From CAYWMP01 sp964459445 (GTDB lineage Bacteria; Desulfobacterota; DSM-4660; Desulfatiglandales; HGW-15), in NCBI GenBank assembly GCA_964459445.1, contig CAYWMP010000042.1, forward strand, positions 1 to 36,433: 36,433 nucleotides of DNA, given 5' to 3'. The first letter of the stretch is position 1. Each line of letters starts with the position of its first letter. The position numbers were made by a program, and so were the translations under genes. This document shows positions 1 through 6,580 of this stretch, piece after piece. The notes beneath the pieces are model-generated. The model worked only from the letters and a program-made list of their open reading frames with translations. It ran no database searches and was not told where the DNA came from.

Positions 1-1
1 G

Positions 2-124
2 GAAATGATTGATGCAGCAATCCTAACAGAAAGAATAAGCTCATTAAGTGTGAAGGAGCAGATACGAGAGCGTCTTCTTCAGTGGGTGAAAACCACCGCA
101 GAGGAATTGGAAGGTCCGCTATAA
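2..124 (+). CDS. C-terminal fragment of an unidentified protein, cut by the window edge
   Basis: An open frame enters from the left edge and ends at TAA (122-124), giving about 40 residues that end in LEGPL. The visible part is charged and probably helical (ERISSLSVKEQIRERL, then QWVKTTAEELE). No family is recognisable from so short a tail. It could be the end of a real gene or part of the debris that follows. The frame is open from the edge and the composition is protein-like, which is the only support. Confidence 0.4.
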   Translation, partial: EMIDAAILTERISSLSVKEQIRERLLQWVKTTAEELEGPL

Positions 125-167
125 AGCGGGAGATTCGACCAAAGAAAATAGAGTCAGGCTACCCAAT

Positions 168-329
168 TCACAAAAACAGGTTCTTCTCTATTCTTATTAG
201 CAGCTTGCCAAGCTTTTTCTCCTTTTCTGCCTTCAAGCCTATCCGGCGACTCGCCTGAGTGACACCCGACAGGCCGATGCCAAACCGCTCTCCAATATTA
301 TTGTCCCTGATAATTGCGGCTTCCCTCTT
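168..329 (-). pseudogene. Degraded C-terminal fragment of an IS200/REP-associated-type transposase
   Basis: Reading the minus strand from an in-frame stop (330-332) to TGA at 168-170 gives about 53 residues containing IGERFGIGLSGVTQASRRI, then a Lys/Glu-rich helix (EKEKKLGKLL). This resembles the DnaA-C-like helix-turn-helix tail seen on many REP-associated (Y1_Tnp) transposases of Desulfobacterota. The catalytic HUH domain is absent, so this is a relic. The identification rests on the tail motif alone, and a DnaA-related origin for the helix cannot be excluded. Confidence 0.45.
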
Positions 330-447
330 TTAGCCTTGCTTCCCCTGATATCGGCTGCCCAGATTCCCAGGAATGATCTATCCTATATTAATTTAATTTT
401 TTTGCCAGCGCTCCGCCTTACAGGCCTTACATCAATGAGCTAAATGA

Positions 448-660
448 ATGAGTATTTTAATATTTAAGGTCGTCCCCCTTTCCGGTGAGATCATGTGCCT
501 TTTGGAAAGGCTCAATAATGACGGGATGACGATTATCATGGTCACTCACAGCCCTGAGTGCGCCAAATACGCTCACCGGATTCTTCAGATTTCGGACGGG
601 ATGTTGGTTGGCGAGGGTTCATCTCAAGAAATACGGGAATGCCCAGAAGACTCTGCGTGA
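448..660 (+). pseudogene. Remnant of an ABC transporter ATP-binding protein (LolD/MacB type)
   Basis: The 70-residue frame contains the distal part of an ABC ATPase: GEIMCLLERLNNDGMTIIMVTHSPECAKYA. The H-loop is VTHS, and the D-loop-to-H-loop spacing matches LolD/MacB-type exporters. Walker A, the signature motif and Walker B are all missing, and upstream sequence is not coding in any frame I can link. It is a decayed fragment of about one third of a usual 230-residue subunit. No partner permease is nearby. Confidence 0.6.
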
Positions 661-996
661 ATCCTCTTCTTGTAGCGGCGAGGTTAATCCACGCCCCTTA
701 AACTCCCGGTGTTTCTTCGTCTCGCGTGCAATGCGCTAAACTGCAGTTGCAAGCTGTGACTCTGTCCTTAGTATTTTTTTTATAAGACCTTCACCAGGAA
801 AGTATGGCCCGGCTACTACATTAGTTGCCCTTGAATATTTAAGCCCGCCCCAATTCACCTTAATCTTACAATCTTATGTCCCCCACTGCGCCCCCCATTA
901 TTTTTAGATAAAAGCCACGCTTGTCAACGACGTTCCCCAAATCATTTATGGGTGACCCGTTTATTCTTTTCGTTTTCAAAAGGTGAAGATAAATGA
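661..996. other. Intergenic debris before the higBA module
   Basis: No convincing gene. A 40-residue minus-strand frame (736-858, GTG start) is open but unrecognised. Bases 917-938 form one copy of a 22-bp repeat whose second copy lies beyond higA at 1849-1870. Confidence 0.4.
917..938 (+). repeat. 22-bp imperfect direct repeat, left copy flanking higBA
   Basis: Begins ACGCTTGTCAAC and ends TTCCCC. It matches 1849-1870 at 20 of 22 positions in the same orientation. In both copies one frame reads TLVN followed by a Pro, so the repeat may come from two copies of one small gene. Confidence 0.55.
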
Positions 997-997
997 A

Positions 998-1026
998 TTG
1001 ACAATATGTCATATCTGACATATTTT
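998..1026 (+). promoter_or_regulatory. higBA promoter with an operator filling the -35/-10 spacer
   Basis: TTGACA at 998-1003 and TATTTT at 1021-1026 are spaced 17 bp. A perfect 8-bp inverted repeat, ATATGTCA (1004-1011) and TGACATAT (1016-1023) around a 4-bp centre, fills the spacer and touches the -10. This is the expected layout for autorepression by the antitoxin. The start codon at 1034 is only 8 bp past the -10, so the mRNA would be leaderless or nearly so. Confidence 0.65.
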
Positions 1027-1033
1027 TTATTAT

Positions 1034-1378
1034 ATGAGTCATCAAGATAAGCCGTTGGTGTGGATTCATGGTGCGATTAGGACACCGCCCTTTTCAGAAA
1101 ATGCACGTATCGAAGCAGGGTACCTGTTGCGGCAACTCCAAAAAGGCCTAGCGCTATCGCTTCCTCAATCGAGGCCGATGCCTTCGATTGGAACGCAATG
1201 CCACGAATTGAGAATAAACGATGAAAATTTGACATGGCGAATAATCTACCGAATCTACACCGATGCGATTTTGATTCTGGAGGTTTTTGAGAAGAAGACA
1301 AACAAAACTCCAAAATCGATTATTGACGTCTGCAAACAAAGAATCAAACACTATGAAATGGATGTCAGGGAAGGGTAA
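1034..1378 (+). CDS. higB: RelE/HigB-like toxin (phage-derived Gp49-like family)
   Basis: Toxin of a type II TA pair, expected to be a ribosome-dependent mRNA interferase. The 114-residue protein carries the family's hallmark N-terminus (PLVWIHG, then TPPFSENARIEAGYLLRQLQKG). Its middle and C-terminal halves match the Gp49/DUF891 fold (HELRIND, WRIIYRIYTDAILILEVFEKK, and a closing CKQRI helix). Typical length is 100-120 residues, so it is complete. There is no Shine-Dalgarno (SD) sequence, but homology fits the ATG at 1034 and the promoter sits immediately upstream, pointing to leaderless translation. The XRE antitoxin follows after 7 bp, in the toxin-first order characteristic of higBA. The individual substrate is not predictable. 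Confidence 0.88.
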   Translation: MSHQDKPLVWIHGAIRTPPFSENARIEAGYLLRQLQKGLALSLPQSRPMPSIGTQCHELRINDENLTWRIIYRIYTDAILILEVFEKKTNKTPKSIIDVCKQRIKHYEMDVREG

Positions 1379-1385
1379 TTATATT

Positions 1386-1694
1386 ATGGATACGAGGAAA
1401 AAAAAGGCTTTAGAATCTAAAGGTTATCGTGTCGGTACTGTCGGAGATTTCCTTGGATTGAGCAAAGAAGAATCGGAATATATCGAACTAAAACTGGCAC
1501 TCAGCCAGGCTCTTGCAGACCGCCGCAAACAAAGCAATCTGACACAAACACAGTTGGCTAAGATGCTCAAATCCAGCCAGTCAAGGGTAGCCAAAATGGA
1601 AAAGGGAGATCCGACGATATCCGTGGACCTCCTTGTCAAGTCCCTGCTGGCAATGGGTGCCAATAAAAAGAGTATTGCCAAAGCGATTGCTTGA
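1386..1694 (+). CDS. higA: HigA-like XRE-family antitoxin
   Basis: DNA-binding antitoxin of 102 residues. The N-terminal third (VGTVGDFLGLSKEES) is typical of antitoxins paired with Gp49-like toxins. Residues about 45-95 form an XRE helix-turn-helix: LTQTQLAKMLKSSQSRVAKMEKGD, with recognition helix SQSRVAKME. The ATG at 1386 is preferred over frames starting earlier because it follows the toxin stop by 7 bp. It should neutralise the toxin and repress the promoter at 998-1026. It is complete, and the pairing makes the assignment secure. Confidence 0.9.
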   Translation: MDTRKKKALESKGYRVGTVGDFLGLSKEESEYIELKLALSQALADRRKQSNLTQTQLAKMLKSSQSRVAKMEKGDPTISVDLLVKSLLAMGANKKSIAKAIA

Positions 1695-1827
1695 TCTGAT
1701 TCAAGAGTCAAAAAGGAACCTCTTTAGATCAACTTTCACACCGACCTGCTTTCCTCATTCACGTTTACCACCAACGTAGTGTACTTTCAAACCTCTTGCT
1801 CTGCCGCGCCATCTTGCCTGCCTCGCC

Positions 1828-1974
1828 ATGGTTCAACGACGGCGGGCTACGCTTGTCAACAACCTTCCCCGAGACCGTGAGATAGTAGTAAATGGATATG
1901 ATGATCGAGTGGAAATTAAAGGAAAGAAGATTGCAATCACCAATTTCTTCAACTGGCTCAAGAAGGGGCACTAA
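1828..1974 (+). CDS. Small unidentified ORF, possibly a gene end
   Basis: A 48-codon frame starting ATG GTT CAA contains LVNNLPRDREIVVNGY, then DDRVEIKGKKIAI and TNFFNWLKKGH. It looks like real protein (hydrophobic/charged alternation, low bias) rather than random sequence, and may be the C-terminal part of a longer gene whose start was lost. The segment coding for TLVNNLP is in the repeat also found at 917-938. No family was recognised and there is no clear SD. Confidence 0.35.
   Translation: MVQRRRATLVNNLPRDREIVVNGYDDRVEIKGKKIAITNFFNWLKKGH
1849..1870 (+). repeat. 22-bp imperfect direct repeat, right copy flanking higBA
   Basis: Second copy of the 917-938 repeat, 20/22 identical. The pair bounds a segment of about 930 bp that holds the whole higBA module and its promoter. 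Confidence 0.55.
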
Positions 1975-2310
1975 CTGCTTTTTTTAAAGCGCCGAGTTCT
2001 GGATTTCCTCCCAGCCAGATCAAGGAATAAGTGCTGATTGAGTTTTCCTAAGTTCTTTTGGAACCAACGTTATATATAAGAATAACAATAGGTATACCGC
2101 AAGGTGGAGTTAAGCTAAGAGACATTTGTCAAAAGCCTGCCCACTATAGCTTCTTAGCGAAGGCGGGTCAGTGGTCACTGGCTTGTCGTAACGAAATGAA
2201 GATCCCGCTGTCGGGGCTTCGAGCCAGCAAGGGGGACAGGCGTCCACCGGAACATTGATTCTAAAACAATTTGCGCCTTTGGCAAAATCTCCTGGCAGCA
2301 ATGCAGAAAA
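1975..2310. other. Non-coding stretch with a short dispersed repeat
   Basis: No convincing gene. Bases around 2229-2243 contain GGGGGACAGGCGTCC, which recurs near 3717-3731. A related version is near 4580. This looks like decayed repetitive intergenic DNA. Confidence 0.4.
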
Positions 2311-2350
2311 AAACCCGCTCTCATTTTGAGATGCGGGGTTTCTTTCTTTA
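2311..2350. terminator. Hairpin terminator, probably bidirectional
   Basis: AAACCCGC (2311-2318) pairs with the GCGGGGTTT segment ending at 2341, with an inner TCTCA/TGAGA stem and a T-rich tail (2339-2350). A run of A on the left gives a U tail on the minus strand, so it can end hepT transcription there. Confidence 0.65.
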
Positions 2351-2447
2351 CCTAGGCCATTCTTGACCCTTTCACTGTGCCAATGTGGCAAATAAATTTT
2401 ATTTCTTGGGTAAAAACATGGGGTGCCTCATTGTTCGTTTCATGAAC

Positions 2448-2807
2448 TCATGAATTAGTGTCAGGATCTTCGGATCTCAGCAAGGGTTTCAGCAGTGGTA
2501 TTAATGGCGGCAGATTGTTCTGGATGGTATCCCATATGATCTTATCACTAATACCAAAATACTCGTGAACAACAAAGTTCCGCATGTCTCGCATGTCTCG
2601 CCATGGGATATCAGGGTGAGCTGGTATAACGTCATCTGGTACGTGGCCAGCCGCTTCTCCAATAACACTCAAATTTCGTATAACGGCATCCACCGTCTTC
2701 CGATCGGCCGCAAAAGTTTGATATTTCATACCTTCGGTATACCCCAGTATTGCGCTTATGGCATCCATGATGTCCTTAATTCGCAACTTCCAGTCTCTAG
2801 GTGGCAT
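2448..2807 (-). CDS. hepT: HepT-like (DUF86) toxin
   Basis: HEPN-domain toxin of the HepT/MntA system, 119 residues and all helical. The family's RX4HXY active-site motif is present as RNFVVHEY (R76, H81, Y83), preceded by the conserved IGEAA segment. The ATG at 2807 is chosen because GGGAGG lies 6 bp upstream, and it overlaps the end of mntA by 11 bp, implying translational coupling. HepT proteins have been described as RNases that are inactivated when MntA adds AMP to the motif tyrosine. That role is family knowledge and was not tested here. It is complete. Confidence 0.9.
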   Translation of the reverse strand: MPPRDWKLRIKDIMDAISAILGYTEGMKYQTFAADRKTVDAVIRNLSVIGEAAGHVPDDVIPAHPDIPWRDMRDMRNFVVHEYFGISDKIIWDTIQNNLPPLIPLLKPLLRSEDPDTNS

Positions 2808-3093
2808 GAACAGCCTCCCGCAATATCTCATCTCTCATCTCCGGGCGTATCGCATCGCGAGTGACCAAATCCACCTCTCTACCCACCAACTCGCTAAGCC
2901 TACGTCGAAGTCGGGCGAACTCGAATAAACCGATCGGTGCATCAGTTTCAAACTCAACAAGAATATCCAGGTCACTTTCCCTAATCGCCTCTCCTCGTAC
3001 ATAAGAACCAAAAAGGTAAAGACCCTTTACGGAGAATTTTTTCTGCTCATTACGAAACAACGTGAGCTTCTCAAGAACTTCGCTCTTATTCAC
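2797..3093 (-). CDS. mntA: MntA-like nucleotidyltransferase antitoxin
   Basis: Minimal nucleotidyltransferase of 98 residues. The GSX10DXD motif is intact: G29-S30 (YLFGSYVRGEAI) and D41, D43 (ESDLDILVEF). A later catalytic acid probably lies in GREVDLVT. It starts with GTG at 3093, seven bases after GGAGG, and runs directly into hepT. Known members adenylylate the HepT active-site tyrosine. A perfect 8-bp inverted repeat at 3169-3188 upstream could be its operator. Confidence 0.9.
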   Translation of the reverse strand: MNKSEVLEKLTLFRNEQKKFSVKGLYLFGSYVRGEAIRESDLDILVEFETDAPIGLFEFARLRRRLSELVGREVDLVTRDAIRPEMRDEILREAVHAT

Positions 3094-3168
3094 AATCGAC
3101 CTCCTGCAAGTTTAGGACTTTTATAAGGATCTTTTTAGTAAGATAACTCTTTAGAATTCTTATAACAT

Positions 3169-3188
3169 TTTGAAATGACCATTTCAAA
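3169..3188. promoter_or_regulatory. Inverted repeat upstream of mntA-hepT
   Basis: TTTGAAAT and ATTTCAAA flank GACC, giving a perfect 8-bp inverted repeat about 75 bp before the mntA start. A further TTATAAG/CTTATAA pair lies between them (3121-3127 and 3159-3165). A regulatory role is inferred from position only. Confidence 0.4.
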
Positions 3189-3202
3189 CAGCCTTTTATA
3201 CA

Positions 3203-3243
3203 ACTTGTGCGCCGGTTTGACCGCGACCGGAAGGAAGGCGACT
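3203..3243 (+). pseudogene. Short hipA remnant
   Basis: The plus strand reads QLVRRFDRDRKEGD then stop. This matches LLVRRFDRDRKEDG in the intact HipA (bases 5891-5930), and the DNA is about 85-90% identical over the shared 35-40 bases. Only this scrap survives, 12 bp before the copy of the glycosyltransferase 3' end. Confidence 0.55.
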
Positions 3244-3254
3244 AACGTCCTCAC

Positions 3255-3308
3255 CCTATTTTTGGAGGAACCGGTAAAGCCTGGCAAGGGTGTTGGGCGA
3301 GATGCGCA
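3255..3308 (-). repeat. 54-bp direct repeat (left copy): 3' end of a selenodomain-associated glycosyltransferase
   Basis: It aligns without gaps to 6581-6634 at 48 of 54 positions in the same orientation. On the minus strand it encodes RISPNTLARLYRFLQK-stop. The intact gene at 6582-7895 ends RISPNTLARLYRLPRK-stop. It is therefore a detached gene end lying 3.3 kb from the real one. Confidence 0.75.
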
Positions 3309-3532
3309 AAAACGGATCTCATGGACCGATATTTCGCACAGATAGAGATCGGACCTTTTTCCTGGTCAAATTTCCTGTTCATCCTAAATTTGCCGAAACC
3401 TTGAAAAAGAAGGTCGCCACGGAAATCACAACGGAAGTCACCATGGAAGTCGCCAGGGAAGTCAAGCGGCCTATGAATGTTAGGACCGGCGATCATTCCC
3501 GCAAGGAACTTCGGGAAATGCTCAGGAAATAG
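3299..3532 (+). pseudogene. Remnant of an AlbA/RecG-like ATP-binding (divergent AAA-4) protein
   Basis: The frame gives EMRKNGSHGPIFRTDRD, then RTFFLVKFPVHP, followed by a Glu/Val-rich repeat (VATEITTEVTMEVAREV). The first part resembles the C-terminal segment of the large family of Fic-like/RecG-like ATP-binding regulators, where a Gly-Ser-x-x-Pro stretch is followed by a strand ending in PVH. Most of the protein (usually 400-550 residues) is missing, and the fragment begins inside the 54-bp repeat at the junction. Confidence in the family is moderate. Confidence 0.4.
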
Positions 3533-3863
3533 TGAAGGTTATGCAGAAATTGCTGGATGGGTTATTCCCTCATGTGAAATCCCCCTTAGCAAGACTAGAC
3601 GCCCCTGGTGTTCTTCATCATGGTATGGGCAGGGGGGTATCGAAGGAAATTAGATGCCTTTAGAAAGCTATGTACGTTCTGCACGAAAGTCCCCTCTTAG
3701 ATCACGAGGATAGCCGGGGGACAGGCGTCCGTTGTTTGTTGTCAATTGTCTTGGATGGATGACCCGCCTGAGCGTTGTCCATACTGAGGCTATCGAAGGG
3801 TAAAAGGTTACGATATCAAGGTATGCGTCGGCGGTTGAAGGCTTACTTGCTGTTGATCTTCTA
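3533..3863. other. Non-coding stretch
   Basis: No gene could be supported. It contains the second copy of GGGGGACAGGCGTCC (about 3717-3731) followed by a TTGTTGTCAATTG-type segment that recurs in altered form near 4590-4615. It looks like decayed intergenic repeat. Confidence 0.4.
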
Positions 3864-4196
3864 TTAGGCTTTATCCGGGCCCAAATCTATAAGGCCTGCT
3901 TTTAATAGCTTCTTTGCAATTTGATAGATGTCCTTCCTGTCTCCCTCCTTTCTAATTCCTGCTACAAGCACATAAATGATTACCGTCTGTTTATCAACCA
4001 TGTAGATGACCCTATATCTTCCTGCGGCATGTATTGATCGAAATCCGGATAGTTTTTCAACCAACTTTTTTCCCTGTTTTTCGGGTTCATCAGCCAACTT
4101 TTCAATTCGTTTTAAAATCGTCCGCTGGATTTTCTTTTCAGGGATTTTTCCTATCAGGTTAAGACAAATGTCGGTGATGCGAATCCGATATCTCAA
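3864..4196 (-). CDS. relE: RelE/ParE-family toxin
   Basis: Type II toxin of 110 residues, expected to cleave mRNA on the ribosome or, if ParE-like, to target gyrase. The RelE fold is visible: helix IRRIEKL-like (ILKRIEKLADEPE), then KLSGFRSIHAAGRYRVIYMVDKQTVIIYVLVAGIRKEGD. This is the usual alpha-alpha-beta-beta-beta order with basic residues in the last strands. It starts with TTG at 4196, overlapping the antitoxin stop (TTGA), so translation is probably coupled. The tail after residue 90 (YQIAKKLLKAGLIDLG) is slightly longer than average. Confidence 0.87.
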   Translation of the reverse strand: MRYRIRITDICLNLIGKIPEKKIQRTILKRIEKLADEPEKQGKKLVEKLSGFRSIHAAGRYRVIYMVDKQTVIIYVLVAGIRKEGDRKDIYQIAKKLLKAGLIDLGPDKA

Positions 4197-4456
4197 AGTC
4201 CCAGCCTTTCGTATGCTTCAGAAAGTGAATGGGTCCTCCCCGTTTTGACGTCCTCAATACCTTTCTTCAAATTGCCCATGAGTTCGGGATCAGACAGGAC
4301 TTCCAATGTCTCCAATAGCCCCTCGTATAATTCCCAGCTCATAACAGCCATGACTTCTTTGTTTCTTCTGGTAATGGCAAGAACTTGATCTCCGGCTGCC
4401 TGATCAGGGAGTTTCATGAATCGGTTCCGAGCTTCGGTGATCGGTATTTTTTCCAC
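4193..4456 (-). CDS. Phd/YefM-family antitoxin
   Basis: Antitoxin of 87 residues. The N-terminus is a classic Phd/YefM DNA-binding domain: IPITEARNRFMKLPDQ, then VLAITRRNKEVMAVMSWELYEGL. The C-terminal third (LKKGIEDVKTGRTHSLSEAYERLGL) is the toxin-wrapping segment. It starts with GTG at 4456, nine bases after GGGAGG. It precedes and overlaps relE, the usual antitoxin-first order, and should repress its own promoter upstream. No clear operator was found in 4457-4560. Confidence 0.9.
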   Translation of the reverse strand: MEKIPITEARNRFMKLPDQAAGDQVLAITRRNKEVMAVMSWELYEGLLETLEVLSDPELMGNLKKGIEDVKTGRTHSLSEAYERLGL

Positions 4457-4720
4457 TTTTTGATCCTCCCATCAAAATTCACATATCAGCGTACATAACA
4501 ATGGGGGTCGTATCAAGAATTCTCCCTAATTCCGGAATTCTACGTTAGGGGGGCGAGGCGCATGAATGTCTGAAAAAAGGTGCAGGCGCCCGTTGGGTGT
4601 TGTCCGTGGTCAATTGGTGTTGGATTTTAGCGACGGGTAGATGGGTCAATGATCAAATGCATGAATTTTTTATCATCTGTCATCGGCCATCGGTCTGGTC
4701 AAACGCTTTCTAGAGCCTAT

Positions 4721-4857
4721 GTTATTTTAAAAGCACTTATAACATTAATTTGTTGCTTTAAAATAACTTTTCTCCAGTATTATCTTGACTTGGAGGCAGA
4801 ACCCCTATATGTTACTTTAAAATTACATATAAACCTTATGAGTCACTTTAAAGCAAC
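4721..4857 (+). promoter_or_regulatory. hipBA control region: four operators and a promoter
   Basis: Four 16-bp imperfect palindromes centred on TTTAAA (general form GTTRYTTTAAARYAAC) lie at 4721-4736, 4752-4767, 4811-4826 and 4842-4857. Centre-to-centre spacings are 31, 59 and 31 bp. A promoter is visible: TTGACT (4785-4790) and TATGTT (4808-4813), 17-bp spacer. The -10 overlaps the third site and the fourth abuts the hipB start codon, so repressor binding would block initiation. The binding protein is inferred to be HipB. Confidence 0.75.
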
Positions 4858-5199
4858 ATGACTAGAATCAGTAAAATTTCAAAAGCACCTCCTGCCGCTG
4901 TTGAAGAGGCGCTGATCCGATTGGGGCGCAACATCCGTACCGCCCGTTTACGACGCAGGCTGACAGGAGAGGAGCTTTCCCGGCGTATTGGTATATCGCG
5001 TCAGGTACTCGCGCAAATTGAGAAAGGCAAGCCGACTACGGCCGTCGCCCCCTATCTTGGGGCCCTGTGGGCACTTGGCCTTTTGAATCCGTTGAGAGAT
5101 GTGGCCGACCCGGACCGCGACGAGGAAGGCAAGATCCTGGAGAGGGCCAGAAGCCCGAAGTCGGCTCCTAAGAGAAAGAAAATGGACGATGACTTCTGA
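4858..5199 (+). CDS. hipB: HipB-like XRE antitoxin/repressor
   Basis: DNA-binding antitoxin of 113 residues. Residues about 18-80 form an XRE helix-turn-helix (LGRNIRTARLRRRLTGEEL, SRRIGISRQVLAQIEKG, then TTAVAPYLGALWALGLL). The C-terminal tail is charged and probably disordered (SPKSAPKRKKMDDDF), as in other HipB proteins. There is no good SD before the ATG. The upstream bases belong to an operator. It overlaps hipA by 11 bp. Its targets are presumably the four palindromes immediately upstream. Confidence 0.88.
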   Translation: MTRISKISKAPPAAVEEALIRLGRNIRTARLRRRLTGEELSRRIGISRQVLAQIEKGKPTTAVAPYLGALWALGLLNPLRDVADPDRDEEGKILERARSPKSAPKRKKMDDDF

Positions 5200-6457
5200 G
5201 CGCGAGTGCTATGTGTATCTCGTTCCCCCGGGGGCGACGGAATTTGTCACGGCCGGGCGCTTCCGTGTGTCCCCAACGCCTGAAGGTCCATCCGTAGGTG
5301 AATTTGTGTACGGGCGTCGCTATCTCGAACGGGATGATGCGGTCGAGCTTGACCCTGTTGAGCTGCGGCTTCGGAGGGGTTCTTACGAAACCGCTCGGAT
5401 GCAGGGCTTTTTTGGCGCAATTCGGGATTCCATGCCTGACTTTTGGGGTCGGCGCATCATCGAAAGAAACGCAGGCCGTGCGCAACTTGAAGAGTTTGAT
5501 TATCTTATGCGGGGGCCGGACGACCGGGCGGGTGCTTTGGGATTTGGGCTAAATGTAGAGCCCCCGGCGCCGCAAAGCTCGTTTAACCGCACCCTTGATT
5601 TAGAGAGACTGCAGGTCGCAGCCGATGCTGTCATAAATGATGAACCCGACATCGCCGGCTCTGCCAGCGGGCAGGTGGAAGCGCTCATGCTGCTCGGCAC
5701 ATCGATGGGGGGTGCTCGCCCAAAAGCCGTCGTGGAACATGAGCAAGATCTCTGGCTTGCGAAATTTACCCGGCAAGACGATCGCTGGAATCACGCGCGG
5801 GTTGAGCATGGTTTGCTGAAATTAGCGCAATCCTGCGAACTAACCGTCGCTGACAGCAAAATTACCACTGTTGCCGGACGGGATGTTCTGCTTGTGCGCC
5901 GTTTTGATCGCGACCGGAAGGAGGACGGGTACCGGCGGCACCGCATGGTGAGCGCGCTCACGCTGCTGCAAATTGACGATAATCCGGCGGCGCGCACGAA
6001 CTGGTCCTATATCCTCCTTGCCGATGAAATTCGTCGGGTAAGCGTTGAACCGGCTGCAGATCTCCGCGAGCTTTTCGGACGGATGTGCTTTAACGCAGCT
6101 ATATCCAACCTGGACGACCACCCTCGCAATCATGCCCTATTGGCAAAAGAACGGGAGTGGCGACTATGCCCGGCGTTTGATCTGACCCCCTCGCCCGTGA
6201 TTGCGATGGACCGCCGCGATCTGGCAATGATTTGCGGGCAATTCGGCCGTTACGCCAATCGGGAAAATCTCCTGAGCTTGCATGACCGCTTTTTTCTTTC
6301 CGAGACGGATGCAAAGGCAGTACTTGACCGCATTGTTGAGACCGTTCGCACACAATGGTGGTCCACAATGCGTCGCGCAGGCGTCAGTGAGGTGGACTGC
6401 GAAACGATTGCCCGCAGCTTCCTTTACAGCGGATTCTTTTACAAACAAATCCCCTGA
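5189..6457 (+). CDS. hipA: HipA-family serine/threonine kinase toxin
   Basis: Kinase toxin of 422 residues, close to the usual 420-440. HipA proteins phosphorylate a translation factor, glutamyl-tRNA synthetase in E. coli. The target here is unknown. Visible motifs are the Gly-rich nucleotide loop GTSMGGARPKA (170-180) with the lysine-bearing strand LWLAKF, the catalytic segment NLDDHPRNH (D309, N314) and the metal-binding CPAFDLTP (D331). The ATG at 5189 lies inside the last codons of hipB, which aligns the N-terminus with other HipAs. All catalytic residues are intact, so the toxin should be active. A scrap of a second hipA lies at 3203-3243. Confidence 0.92.
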   Translation: MTSERECYVYLVPPGATEFVTAGRFRVSPTPEGPSVGEFVYGRRYLERDDAVELDPVELRLRRGSYETARMQGFFGAIRDSMPDFWGRRIIERNAGRAQLEEFDYLMRGPDDRAGALGFGLNVEPPAPQSSFNRTLDLERLQVAADAVINDEPDIAGSASGQVEALMLLGTSMGGARPKAVVEHEQDLWLAKFTRQDDRWNHARVEHGLLKLAQSCELTVADSKITTVAGRDVLLVRRFDRDRKEDGYRRHRMVSALTLLQIDDNPAARTNWSYILLADEIRRVSVEPAADLRELFGRMCFNAAISNLDDHPRNHALLAKEREWRLCPAFDLTPSPVIAMDRRDLAMICGQFGRYANRENLLSLHDRFFLSETDAKAVLDRIVETVRTQWWSTMRRAGVSEVDCETIARSFLYSGFFYKQIP

Positions 6458-6474
6458 AAGCACTATCTCTTTTG

Positions 6475-6507
6475 ACTAAAAATTTTCAGAATTTGAAATT
6501 TTTTAGT
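6475..6507. terminator. AT-rich hairpin between convergent hipA and glycosyltransferase genes
   Basis: ACTAAAAA (6475-6482) pairs with TTTTTAGT (6500-6507), with an inner TTTC/GAAA stem and a 7-base loop. T runs lie on both strands, so it could act as a weak bidirectional terminator. Confidence 0.4.
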
Positions 6508-6540
6508 GTATGGCCCAACAACAATTAGAGTTCCTGACTT

Positions 6541-6576
6541 TGAAGTTTGGGCAAAAAGGAGCGTTTTGCAAAGGCG
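6541..6576 (-). repeat. Degenerate half-copy of the MITE-like element found at 16387-16528
   Basis: Read on the minus strand, it carries CCTTTGCAAAACGC, then CCTTTTTGCCCAA. The element at 16387 carries CCTTTGAAAAACGC, then CCCTTTCGCCCAA. A GTCAGG block follows in both at a similar distance. Only one terminus is present. Confidence 0.45.
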
Positions 6577-6580
6577 TCAG

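Noticed and set aside
736..858. 40-residue minus-strand frame starting GTG with a nearby AAGG, reading NWGGLKYSRATNVV
   Set aside because: It looks protein-like but is very short, unrecognised, and set among gene debris. Not enough to call a gene.
2058..2258. 66-residue plus-strand frame (MEPTLYIRITIG...)
   Set aside because: It spans dispersed intergenic repeat sequence, has no SD or motif, and the DNA resembles other non-coding repeats in the region.
3251..3496. Minus-strand frame rich in FPGDFHGDFRCDFRG-like repeats
   Set aside because: It is the antisense of the Glu/Val-rich AAA-family remnant and has no independent support.
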